This document shows positions 1-6,300 of a DNA stretch of 9,752 bases, in pieces. Within the stretch, counting starts at the first letter, position 1, and every line of letters starts with the position of its first letter. The stretch covers positions 1 to 9,752 of the forward strand of contig JAIRMT010000014.1 of the NCBI GenBank assembly GCA_031258505.1, written 5' to 3'. The position numbers and the translations under genes are program-made. The DNA comes from Treponema sp. (lineage in GTDB: Bacteria > Spirochaetota > Spirochaetia > Treponematales > Breznakiellaceae). The notes beneath the pieces are model-generated. The model ran no database searches. It saw nothing but the letters and a program-made list of their open reading frames with translations, and was not told the DNA's origin.

Positions 1-86
1 ACATAAGAATTATTCCATCTTCTGTTTAATTCAAATGCGGTCTGTGTTTTCCCGCTGCCAAAAGCCCCATTAATCCATATTATCAT
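1..86 (-). CDS. TmrB-like P-loop ATPase, N-terminal part (runs off window)
   Basis: Only the first 28 complete codons lie in the window. They read as a P-loop NTPase start with the Walker A motif GAFGSGKT directly after an IIWIN beta strand, followed by QTAFELNRR. From memory this matches the first residues of Bacillus subtilis TmrB, an ATP-binding tunicamycin-resistance protein, almost position for position, including the NxSYV that follows. There are two nearby ATG codons (92 and 86). I chose 86 because the AGGGGA ribosome binding site at 93-98 lies 6 bases from it but touches the ATG at 92. The DNA is AT-rich, unlike the GC-rich recombinase gene beside it, which suggests separate origin. 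A chloramphenicol- or shikimate-kinase-like P-loop enzyme is the alternative. Resistance function is inferred only from the family. Confidence 0.7.
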   Translation of the reverse strand, partial: MIIWINGAFGSGKTQTAFELNRRWNNSY

Positions 87-122
87 TTTCATTCCCCTAT
101 AATTTACAAAAATATTCAGACA

Positions 123-151
123 ATTATTTATTATTTTCATAATTTTGTCAA
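123..151 (-). promoter_or_regulatory. Sigma-70-type promoter for the TmrB-like gene
   Basis: On the minus strand a perfect -35 box TTGACA (151-146) is followed by a 17-base spacer and AATAAT (128-123), one base off the TATAAT consensus. The expected transcript start lies about 30 bases before the start codon at 86, leaving room for the AGGGGA ribosome binding site. The gene therefore seems able to carry its own promoter rather than depend on the recombinase gene upstream. Confidence 0.6.
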
Positions 152-185
152 CCAATTTTAGGGCACATTGCACATAACGTTCTAT
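150..185 (-). other. Composition boundary with AACGTTAT motif, candidate recombination junction
   Basis: DNA left of about 165 is strongly AT-rich, while DNA right of about 180 is GC-rich up to and through the recombinase gene. At the switch, minus-strand positions 181-174 read AACGTTAT followed by GTGC. This recalls integron core sites, where exchange occurs at G^TT within GTTRRRY. The match is imperfect because the fifth base is T and not a purine. It lies about 150 bases beyond the recombinase stop codon and about 90 before the TmrB-like start, where an attachment site would be expected. The boundary is visible; the role as an att site is inference. Confidence 0.3.
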
Positions 186-197
186 AGGCGCACCTTC

Positions 198-238
198 ACC
201 TCTGCATACTATCCCCAGTGGCGATAGTATGCAGAGGT
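198..238. repeat. Perfect 16-bp inverted repeat (hairpin)
   Basis: The arms 198-213 and 223-238 are perfectly complementary, around a 9-base loop (214-222). The plus-strand arm ends TTTT (238-241), but no plus-strand gene lies upstream to be terminated. Read in the direction of the minus-strand recombinase, the hairpin is followed by GAAGGTGCG and not by a T run, so it is not a typical terminator for that gene. Its place between the recombinase stop and the composition boundary fits either an mRNA 3'-end stabiliser or part of a structured recombination site. Confidence 0.7.
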
Positions 239-296
239 TTTCGCGATATCTGTGTGGGAGGATGGTAGGATGCAAGGGGGTTCGTGATAGTGCGAT

Positions 297-345
297 GGGG
301 GGAGGTATTGCGAGAGGGAGGGGAGGGAGCTAGGTGTCGAGGGGG
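297..345 (+). other. G-rich tract with possible quadruplex-forming runs
   Basis: The plus strand has G runs at 297-302, 316-318, 320-323, 325-327 and 341-345, overlapping the last codons of the recombinase gene. The three middle runs are separated by single A residues, but the nearest fourth run on either side needs a 13-base loop, so a stable quadruplex is possible but not strong. It may simply be skewed sequence at the gene end. Confidence 0.3.
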
Positions 346-1529
346 CTTGGGATGCGGAGGGCGTTGCGGCGGGCTACGTGGGTGTAGCGCTCGGTGGTGC
401 GTATGGAACTGTGGCCCAGCAGGTCCTGGATAAAGCGGATGTCGGCGCCGTTTTCCAGAAGATGGGTGGCAAAGGCGTGCCGCAAGCTGTGGATGGAAAC
501 GGGTTTTTCTATACCGGCTTTTATGCGGGCGTTTTCAAAAATGTACTGGGCAGATCGGATGCTGAGATGGGAGCCGGGGCGGGCTCCGGGGAAAAGCCAA
601 GCGGATTCTCGGGGGCAGAAATCGAGCTCATCAAGGTATTTTTTGACCCGGCTGGAAAGCATTACAAATCGATCCTTGCGGCCTTTTGCCGAACGGATAT
701 GCAAAACATTTCGGGAAAGATCTACATCGGAAGGTTTAAGGGCAACTACTTCGCTTACCCGGAGACCCGAAGAATAGACAATCATCAAAAGCAGACGATG
801 CCTCAGATTGGACTCACGGTTGAGCAGGTTTTCTATTTCCTGCCTGGAGAGGACGACAGGCAGTTTCTTGTCGGAACGGGGTCGGCGGGGTTCCTTCACC
901 TTGTCGTTGCGCATTACCTGGGAATAAAAAAATTTGAGGGCGGTAATCGCCATGTTCATCGTCGAGGCTGAAAACTGAAAGGTTCTGTCAAGGTGGGCAA
1001 TGTAACGGTTGACATCGCTGGTGGAAACCTCTTCTGGAGTCTTGGACACAAATTCGCAAAAGGCGCGGTTGTAGTGCAGGTAACTGCTTATGGTGCGGGG
1101 GCTGTATTTGCGCGAATGCAGTTCCGTTTCAAGCTGTTCGGTCCAGAAAGGCGAAAAGAAAGCGGTCCTGTCCCGGCGGGACTTGCGAGCAAGTCCGGAG
1201 GCGGACGCGTCCAGGGGGGATGCCACGGACACAGCTTCCGGGGCAGGGGGCGGGGACTGGGGAACGTGTGCTTTTTTGTCCTCATAGAAACCGTAAACGG
1301 AAACCGGCGCCGCAGGATCCCTGCCAATCTCCACCACGACACGCCTGTCACGCAGAAATGTTTCCGTCACGGCCTTGGTCAGCATCTTTTTGGGGATAAC
1401 AAACTGGCGCGCGGCATCGTCCCAAAAGCCAATCCTCAGGGACTTCAAACGCTGAAAATACAGCGTATCGTTGCCGTAAAACGGAATTTTGACCGAGCCG
1501 CCCTCGTGGACAAGATAAAGAACATCCAT
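330..1529 (-). CDS. Tyrosine recombinase (Xer/phage-integrase type) with N-terminal extension
   Basis: A 399-residue protein that should catalyse site-specific strand exchange through a covalent 3'-phosphotyrosine. Residues about 1-85 form an unusual small domain (VKIPFYGNDTLYF...GFWDD...FVIP) resembling the short N-terminal domain I recall on some Bacteroidetes recombinases. Residues 90-120 are a Pro/Ala-rich linker. The SAM-like core-binding domain spans about 125-215 and the catalytic domain about 222-399. The catalytic set is complete: R257 (SGLR), K282 (AKGRKDR), H347 and R350 (HSLRH), H373 (LLGH) and Y382 (ERYTH). The C-terminus ends IPSPLDT, like integron and Bacteroidetes integrases. 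The integron-specific insertion between boxes is absent: only about 60 residues separate K282 from H347, without the tryptophan-rich patch. The start at 1529 is set by a GGAGGGA site 5 bases upstream; the longer form from 1568 has no such signal. The target site is unknown; nearby structured DNA at 170-240 is a candidate. Confidence 0.9.
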   Translation of the reverse strand: MDVLYLVHEGGSVKIPFYGNDTLYFQRLKSLRIGFWDDAARQFVIPKKMLTKAVTETFLRDRRVVVEIGRDPAAPVSVYGFYEDKKAHVPQSPPPAPEAVSVASPLDASASGLARKSRRDRTAFFSPFWTEQLETELHSRKYSPRTISSYLHYNRAFCEFVSKTPEEVSTSDVNRYIAHLDRTFQFSASTMNMAITALKFFYSQVMRNDKVKEPRRPRSDKKLPVVLSRQEIENLLNRESNLRHRLLLMIVYSSGLRVSEVVALKPSDVDLSRNVLHIRSAKGRKDRFVMLSSRVKKYLDELDFCPRESAWLFPGARPGSHLSIRSAQYIFENARIKAGIEKPVSIHSLRHAFATHLLENGADIRFIQDLLGHSSIRTTERYTHVARRNALRIPSPLDT

Positions 1530-1534
1530 AACAA

Positions 1535-1541
1535 TCCCTCC
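1535..1541 (-). promoter_or_regulatory. Ribosome binding site that fixes the recombinase start
   Basis: The minus strand reads GGAGGGA five bases before the ATG at 1529. It is one of the strongest ribosome binding sites in the window and argues for a start there rather than at the upstream TTG-like or ATG codons of the same frame. Confidence 0.75.
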
Positions 1542-1602
1542 GACAAGCCAACGTTTGAGTAGTAGCATGGAGAAGAATAAGGAAAAAAGTCAATCCGCGC
1601 AA

Positions 1603-1696
1603 GGGATTGCAGCGGAAATCCCGGAGCAAACCGCCAGAGCGGTTTGCGAGGAATTGGAGCGGAAAGCCCGGTTTTTGCGTGCCCGGCACGCAAAAA
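1603..1696. repeat. Two head-plus-hairpin units, REP-like
   Basis: The motif AGCGGAAA-N-CCCGG occurs twice in the same orientation (1611-1624 and 1658-1671), and each copy is followed by a perfect hairpin. The first has 9-bp arms 1626-1634/1639-1647 with loop CAGA, directly preceded by GGAG. The second has 12-bp arms 1672-1683/1685-1696 around a single base. A smaller GGGATT/AATCCC inverted repeat (1603-1608/1617-1622) overlaps the first head. Tetranucleotide-plus-palindrome units near an IS200-like gene resemble REP elements linked to RAYT proteins. They lie between the divergent recombinase and IS200-like genes. The repeats are directly visible; the REP assignment is inference. Confidence 0.5.
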
Positions 1697-1771
1697 TGCG
1701 CCCGTGTCCGACTCGAAAAAACGAAACGCCGACGCCCTGTTTCTGTTCCGAAACCCGCGGAAGAACGGTTT

Positions 1772-1794
1772 GGTCCAGGACCGGCATATATGCC
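1772..1794. repeat. Two adjacent short palindromes
   Basis: GGTCC-A-GGACC (1772-1782) abuts the perfect 12-bp palindrome GGCATATATGCC (1783-1794). They lie in the 371-base gap upstream of both the recombinase and the IS200-like gene, so an operator or cruciform role is possible, but no bound protein can be named. Apart from these and the hairpins at 1603-1696 I see no gene in 1530-1900. Confidence 0.4.
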
Positions 1795-1900
1795 CATGAC
1801 AAGGCGCCGGAGCGTGACTGTCGATGCCCCGGAACGGAAATGGGTGTTTTTTTTCACTGTGACTAAAGCAAAACAGCGCCTCGCGCCCATAACAGGGTAT

Positions 1901-2374
1901 ATGCGACAGAAACGTCAACTTGCCCTGGGCGTCTGGTATGAAGTGCGCTCCGGCATCAACAACCGGGAGCCCCTCCTCCGGCGGCCCCGGGCCATGGCCC
2001 TGTTTTTGAGGGTCTTTGAGGAAACTATGCTCCGGTTCCCCTTCGAGGTCCGCGGCCTCCGCATTGAGGCCCACCGGATTGGTTTTTTCATCAAGCCCGA
2101 AGACGGGCTTGCGTTGCCGAAGATCATGCAGTGGATGAAGGAGGTGTTCGCCCGGCGGTACAACGAGCTGACAGGGCGGAGCGGACATATTTGGGGGGAC
2201 CGGTACTGGTCGAGGATTTTGGACGGCGAGCCGCCTGAGTGGGCGAAAGTGTATGAGGGCGGGGCGGTGGAAAGCGGGCGAGGGATCGGGGACAGACCCC
2301 GTTGGGGGAAACGGCGTTGCGGCCCCGGTTTTTCCCCACAATTCCCCCTTCCCCCGCTTCCCTGTCCAGGATAA
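1901..2374 (+). CDS. IS200/REP-associated tyrosine transposase-like protein, HUH motif not evident
   Basis: The 157-residue product matches, from memory, the small IS200-like/RAYT family. It opens with LALGVWYEVRSGINNREPL (family theme 'GxWYHVxSRxxNxxxxLF'), has a central GLRIEAHRIGFFIKPEDG strand where the HUH pair would sit, then IMQWMKEVFARRYN and a GHIWGDRYWSRIL segment like the family's 'GHLWQGRF' block. The two histidines of HUH are not both present (AHRIG), and the expected nucleophile tyrosine near residue 83 aligns with F or lies displaced at the Y of RRYN. Strand cleavage is therefore doubtful. The C-terminal 40 residues are Gly/Pro/Arg-rich. ATG 1901 fits the family N-terminus, with a weak AGGG close by; an in-frame ATG at 1789 would add a low-complexity basic stretch and is less likely. 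Divergent from the recombinase, with REP-like hairpins between. It could be a domesticated or decaying copy. Confidence 0.5.
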   Translation: MRQKRQLALGVWYEVRSGINNREPLLRRPRAMALFLRVFEETMLRFPFEVRGLRIEAHRIGFFIKPEDGLALPKIMQWMKEVFARRYNELTGRSGHIWGDRYWSRILDGEPPEWAKVYEGGAVESGRGIGDRPRWGKRRCGPGFSPQFPLPPLPCPG

Positions 2375-2474
2375 GGAGGCGGATTCCGTCCCCAGCCGCG
2401 TCAAACCCCGCTTTCACGCCGTCCGCAAGCTTTTCCAAGGGGAAGATCTGTCCTGAGCGAGGGCCGGGCCTGAA
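2358..2474 (-). pseudogene. Possible dehydrogenase C-terminal remnant
   Basis: A minus-strand frame opened after a stop at 2475-2477 reads SGQIFPLEKLADGV and then GDGIRLLILDRE. The pattern resembles the C-terminal tail of zinc-type medium-chain dehydrogenases (PLE...A...G.....I). There is no start codon with a ribosome binding site, and the reading degenerates leftward, where it overlaps the C-terminal coding part of the IS200-like gene. If real it is a leftover of a lost gene; it may equally be chance in GC-rich DNA. Confidence 0.2.
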
Positions 2475-2603
2475 TTATGGGTCAAGTTTAGCCCAGTCAT
2501 GGCGGGGATTCTTTATTCAACAAGCCGGTTTACGCGCCGTCCATACCGGGCGCTCTTGATAAGCCCTTATTGAAGCCTGCTTTGAGAGGAACTGAGCGCC
2601 GCC
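2475..2603. other. Intergenic DNA downstream of ppk, nothing recognised
   Basis: This stretch lies between the accessory region and the stop of the polyphosphate kinase gene. I see no open frame with family resemblance and no convincing terminator. The only symmetry is a weak GGGC...GCCC pairing around 2548-2567 without a T run in either direction. Confidence 0.4.
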
Positions 2604-4700
2604 CTAACTCTGCCCGCGACGCACGATGAATTCCTCACGCGCCGCAAGGGGACGCTCGGCGTTTTCCCGCGTGCGGGAAAGCAGAGTCGTCTGTACCCGA
2701 AAGGGCTTCTCGTCAGTCCCACGCTGGCTTGAACGTGATACCCATGTGCCGTCGCTCATAAGCTCATAGGCATGGGTGTTGTCCTCAAAGTAAGCGGAGA
2801 GTATCGCGCGAACCCGCTGTTTAAGATCATCCTGCAAAATGGGAAACATCAGCTCCACACGCCGCTCAAGGTTGCGGGGCATCCAGTCCGCACTCGCAAG
2901 AAACAACTCATCCGCACCGCCATTTGCAAAATAACAGATGCGCGAGTGTTCGAGGTAATGATCAATGACGCTCACTACGCGGATATGTTCCGACATGCCC
3001 GCAACCCCAGGCACAAGCATACAGATACCACGAACACAGAGGTCGATTTTAACGCCAGACACGGAAGCGCGATACAGCGCGTCAATGATGTCCGGGTCTG
3101 CCAACGCGTTCATCTTCGCCATGATTCGGCCTGGATATTCCTGACTTGAACGCTGCGCTTCCCGCTCAATAAGCTCAATCAGCCGGCGCTTGAGCGCTGA
3201 CGGCGCTATAATCAGGCGGCGCGTGGACTGAATCACCGAATAGCCGGTAATCATGTTAAACAAAAGTCCGGCGTCAAAGGCAATCTCCTCCCGCGCCGTG
3301 AAAAGGCCGATGTCCTCATACAGACGCGCCGTGCCATCGTTGTAGTTGCCGGTGGAAAGATGGACGTAGCGTTTGACCCGCTCATGCTCACGGCGAATGA
3401 CTATGGCGACTTTGGCGTGAACCTTGAGCCTCGCCAGGCCATACACCACAATCACGCCAGCCTTTTCAAGGCCCTTTGCCCATGAAATGTTCCGCACCTC
3501 GTCAAAACGCGCCTTGAGTTCCACAACCACTGTTACCTGCTTTCCGTTAAGCGCGGCGTTTTCAAGCGCGCGGACTATGGGCGAATCACCACTGGTACGG
3601 TAGAGCGTCGCCTTAATCGCTATGACCGCCGGGTCAGTGGCCGCCTCCCGGAAAAAACGCAGTACTGGATCAAACGATTCATAAGGGAAGTGTAGCAGCA
3701 CATCGGAGAGGTTTATCCGCTGCCAAAAGGTTTCACCCTCAACAAAAGCCGGGTTAGCGTATATCTTCCACGGCGCTTCCTTCATTTTGTCAAAGCCTTT
3801 TATATCAGCAAGACGGATTCCCCCCAGATTAAGCGGGCCAGATACCTCATACAGGTCATCCTCGCCAAGCTCAAAGCGCCGCGCAAGTTCAGCGCGTAGG
3901 CGGGCGCTTCCCGGCGAGTAGACCATGCGTACCACCCGCGATTTGCCCCGGTATTCTAGCGCCTCTTCCATGGCTTCGATAAAGTCCTCGTCGCGTTGTT
4001 CATCCACCGAAACATCCGCGTCCCGGTTAATCTTGAACAACATGCGTTCCCTTGCCTCATATCCGGGATGGCAGAGCGTTCCCCAAGTGAGCACCACGTC
4101 CTCCAGCAATGCCCAGCGCGTTTTCCCCATGGCTGGGAGCCAGAGTATCCGCTCCAGAGACGCGGGAATCTGCGTAACAGAAATGAATTCAGCATCTTCG
4201 CCTTTTCGCACAAGTAAAAACGCTGCGTATAAATCATAGTTTTGAATGGAAGGAAAACGCTCGTCCTCGATTCTCAGAGGCGTGAGTATCGAGTAGATGT
4301 CCCGTGTAAAAAACGATTCAAGATGAGCTTTTTCCGCGTCTGTGTACGAATCAGGCCGCACAAGTTCAAGCCCACCCTGAGCCAGCGCCGGAAACACTTC
4401 GCGCTGAAGACATTCATACCCCTGATGAAAGATCAAGCGTATTTTTTCCGCGCTCCGGTGAATCTGCTCGTTGATAGCCTGAAGTTCAGACGCGCGCGCG
4501 CTGTTTTTCCGCGCCGCGTTACGCGCTGCTTTCACTCCGGCAACGCGGATCATGAAGAATTCGTCAAAGTTAGAAAAAACTATCGCAAGGTATCTGAAGC
4601 GCTCCATCGGCGGCAATTCGCGCCGTAAGCCTTCCGCGAGAATCCGCTCATTAAAATCAATCCAGGACAAGTCCCGGTTAAAATAGCGTGTTATTTTCAT
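2604..4700 (-). CDS. ppk: Polyphosphate kinase 1
   Basis: A 698-residue enzyme, normal length for PPK1, which transfers the ATP gamma-phosphate reversibly onto polyphosphate. The N domain opens with RYFNRDLSWIDFNERIL, the classic family start. A head domain follows, and then two phospholipase-D-like catalytic domains (about 330-505 and 510-680). Key residues are visible: R368 (TLYRTS) and R398 (ARFDEVRN), which align with the metal/phosphate-binding arginines; H428 (LKVHAK), the autophosphorylated histidine; H447 (YVHLSTGNYN); and H585 (LEHSR). The start at 4700 gives the conserved N-terminus; the longer frame from 4781 needs a TTG start and overlaps the upstream gene. No Shine-Dalgarno sequence precedes it, and only 7 bases separate it from the ppx stop, so translation probably depends on coupling to ppx. 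It appears to be the last gene of the cluster. Confidence 0.97.
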   Translation of the reverse strand: MKITRYFNRDLSWIDFNERILAEGLRRELPPMERFRYLAIVFSNFDEFFMIRVAGVKAARNAARKNSARASELQAINEQIHRSAEKIRLIFHQGYECLQREVFPALAQGGLELVRPDSYTDAEKAHLESFFTRDIYSILTPLRIEDERFPSIQNYDLYAAFLLVRKGEDAEFISVTQIPASLERILWLPAMGKTRWALLEDVVLTWGTLCHPGYEARERMLFKINRDADVSVDEQRDEDFIEAMEEALEYRGKSRVVRMVYSPGSARLRAELARRFELGEDDLYEVSGPLNLGGIRLADIKGFDKMKEAPWKIYANPAFVEGETFWQRINLSDVLLHFPYESFDPVLRFFREAATDPAVIAIKATLYRTSGDSPIVRALENAALNGKQVTVVVELKARFDEVRNISWAKGLEKAGVIVVYGLARLKVHAKVAIVIRREHERVKRYVHLSTGNYNDGTARLYEDIGLFTAREEIAFDAGLLFNMITGYSVIQSTRRLIIAPSALKRRLIELIEREAQRSSQEYPGRIMAKMNALADPDIIDALYRASVSGVKIDLCVRGICMLVPGVAGMSEHIRVVSVIDHYLEHSRICYFANGGADELFLASADWMPRNLERRVELMFPILQDDLKQRVRAILSAYFEDNTHAYELMSDGTWVSRSSQRGTDEKPFRVQTTLLSRTRENAERPLAAREEFIVRRGQS

Positions 4701-4707
4701 AGTTTTG

Positions 4708-6261
4708 TTACACGAGTACCACTTTATATCCAAACACATCCTGAAACAAATCAGCTTTTTCTTCCAGTCCGATAAGCTCAAGGCTCAGGTCAAGGTTGCC
4801 CTGGACGTGCAGCATGATACGCGAATCTGCGCGTTCAATCGTAAGGCGCTTAATCTGCTGGGAATGGCCGCGATCAAGGGCGTCGGCAACGCGGAGCAGG
4901 GCTGCCATCTTGAGTATCAGTATCTGATCGCCACGCGGGAGCGCGCGGTAAACAATATCCTCAGTGTCTGAAGGTATTTTCCCCCGATGATAACGGATCA
5001 CGCCGGCTATGATATCGAGTTCATCACGTTGAAGCCCGAAAATTTCGGAATGAGCCACGATGTATGCTCCGTGCTTGTGATGGTCAGCGGCGGTAATGAA
5101 CATACCGATATCGTGAAGCATGGCCGCAACTTCAAGGAGCCGGCGTTCCCGCTTCTTCATGCCATGCTCAAGCAGCAGGGCGTCAAAGAGCCACAGGCTA
5201 ATGTCTGTTACCTCACGACTATGCGCTTCATCATAGCGGTACTTTTTGCCAAGAGTAGCTGCCGACGCGATGATCTGGGAGTAGAATTCCTCCTGCAGCT
5301 CAGAATCAACGCCAAGCGCAATATCAATAAGCAGTCCCTCACGGATAGACACGTCTGGCACCACGACCTGGGTTGCAGTGGTCTGTTCGAGGAACTGGCG
5401 GTACATGAGCAGTCCGGGTACAAAGCCTTCAGCCACAGTATATGAGATATGCAGATTCCTGACGATTTCTTCTATTGAAGAGTTCCGCACTTTCTCAACG
5501 AAGCTGGCAAACTCTTCTCGCTCAATGAGCCGGCACCGCTCGTTGAGACTCCTACCGATGAAACCGGCGGCTACGCGGGCATCCGAGCCAGTCATAACCA
5601 GGGTTTTGACATGGGTGATATCCATCTCAAAGAAAAACGCAGTGTGCCGTATCTGCTCGTTCAGATACCGGTTGTCGTTTCGCTTGAAATCACCGGCATG
5701 GCGCGCCTGCTCGTCGAGGATGATCGTGCCAACATGCAGACTGTGCGCCGCAACCATTTTACCGTGCCGCAGGAGCATAATCTCCGTGGACCCGCCGCCA
5801 ATGTCAATAATCATGGTGTTTGACTGCCAGAACTTTGGCAGGTCATGTTTAAGGGCAAAACGTGTCGCGAGGTACATGAGCCGGTTTTCTTCAATGCCTT
5901 CGACGATGTTGATAAGAAAACCAGTTTCCCGCTGCACTCGATCCACGATAATGTCGCGGTTTCGCGCTGCGCGGAATGCACTGGTAGCGATCACCCGCGC
6001 ATCCTTGTTGCCAATGCCCCAGCCTGCCAGCAGTTCACGGTAAAGCTGTAAGACTGACAGACATTCCAGAAACGACTCCCGTGAAACCTTGCCAGAGGTA
6101 AACACGTCCCGTCCCAGACTCACGGGCTTTTCCGCGCGGTCCAGTTCTCGCCAGGTTCTGTCCACCGCGATTTCCGCGATGAGCAACCTGATACTGGTGG
6201 AACCAATTTCGAGAATCGCCCGCAGCCGCGCGAAACTGCCGCCTGTTTCTTTATCAATCAT
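4708..6261 (-). CDS. ppx: Exopolyphosphatase, Ppx/GppA family with C-terminal HD domain
   Basis: A 517-residue protein, full Ppx length (GppA/Ppx2 short forms are about 300). It should release orthophosphate from polyphosphate ends and may also act on pppGpp. The ASKHA-fold phosphatase region (about 13-315) shows LEIGSTSIRL (17-26), the phosphate-1 loop; ATSAFRAARNRD (92-103); EGIEENR (121-127), with the expected catalytic glutamate; the phosphate-2 loop IDIGGGSTE (152-160); and VSIREGLL (304-311). The C-terminal part (about 325-517) is HD-like with MLHDIG (H383, D384) and H393/H394/H397. Oddly, the first-loop aspartate usual in IDxGSNS is a glutamate (E18, GAA) and the asparagine is threonine. 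The ATG at 6261 fits the family N-terminus. It lies 39 bases after the dipeptidase stop and 7 before ppk, forming a polyphosphate synthesis/degradation pair. Confidence 0.93.
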   Translation of the reverse strand: MIDKETGGSFARLRAILEIGSTSIRLLIAEIAVDRTWRELDRAEKPVSLGRDVFTSGKVSRESFLECLSVLQLYRELLAGWGIGNKDARVIATSAFRAARNRDIIVDRVQRETGFLINIVEGIEENRLMYLATRFALKHDLPKFWQSNTMIIDIGGGSTEIMLLRHGKMVAAHSLHVGTIILDEQARHAGDFKRNDNRYLNEQIRHTAFFFEMDITHVKTLVMTGSDARVAAGFIGRSLNERCRLIEREEFASFVEKVRNSSIEEIVRNLHISYTVAEGFVPGLLMYRQFLEQTTATQVVVPDVSIREGLLIDIALGVDSELQEEFYSQIIASAATLGKKYRYDEAHSREVTDISLWLFDALLLEHGMKKRERRLLEVAAMLHDIGMFITAADHHKHGAYIVAHSEIFGLQRDELDIIAGVIRYHRGKIPSDTEDIVYRALPRGDQILILKMAALLRVADALDRGHSQQIKRLTIERADSRIMLHVQGNLDLSLELIGLEEKADLFQDVFGYKVVLV

Positions 6262-6300
6262 TTTCTACAGCTTCATCCACACGTCCGCATAAGGCGCGAC

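Noticed and set aside
198..238. Hairpin as a rho-independent terminator of the recombinase
   Set aside because: In the direction of recombinase transcription no T run follows the stem; the T run is on the other strand, where no gene precedes it.
378..971. Plus-strand open frame opposite the recombinase
   Set aside because: It is fully antisense to a gene with all catalytic motifs, has no family resemblance and no ribosome binding site.
330..1529. The recombinase as a bona fide integron integrase (IntI)
   Set aside because: The characteristic insertion between the second and third conserved patches, with its tryptophan-rich motif, is absent; only the SPLD-type C-terminus is shared, and that also occurs in other recombinases.
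1607..1900. N-terminal extension of the IS200-like gene beginning at a TTG
   Set aside because: It would translate the REP-like hairpins and a low-complexity basic stretch; the family N-terminus begins at the ATG at 1901.
1445..2404. Long minus-strand open frame of 319 codons
   Set aside because: It overlaps the recombinase start and the IS200-like gene, is rich in Pro, Arg and Ser, and shows no family resemblance; it is typical of an antisense frame in GC-rich DNA.
2124..2438. Minus-strand frame of 104 codons as a gene
   Set aside because: It has a TTG start without a ribosome binding site and is largely antisense to the IS200-like gene; at most its first part is a remnant.
4701..4781. Longer N-terminus of polyphosphate kinase
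   Set aside because: It needs a TTG start, overlaps the end of ppx, and adds residues outside the conserved family start.
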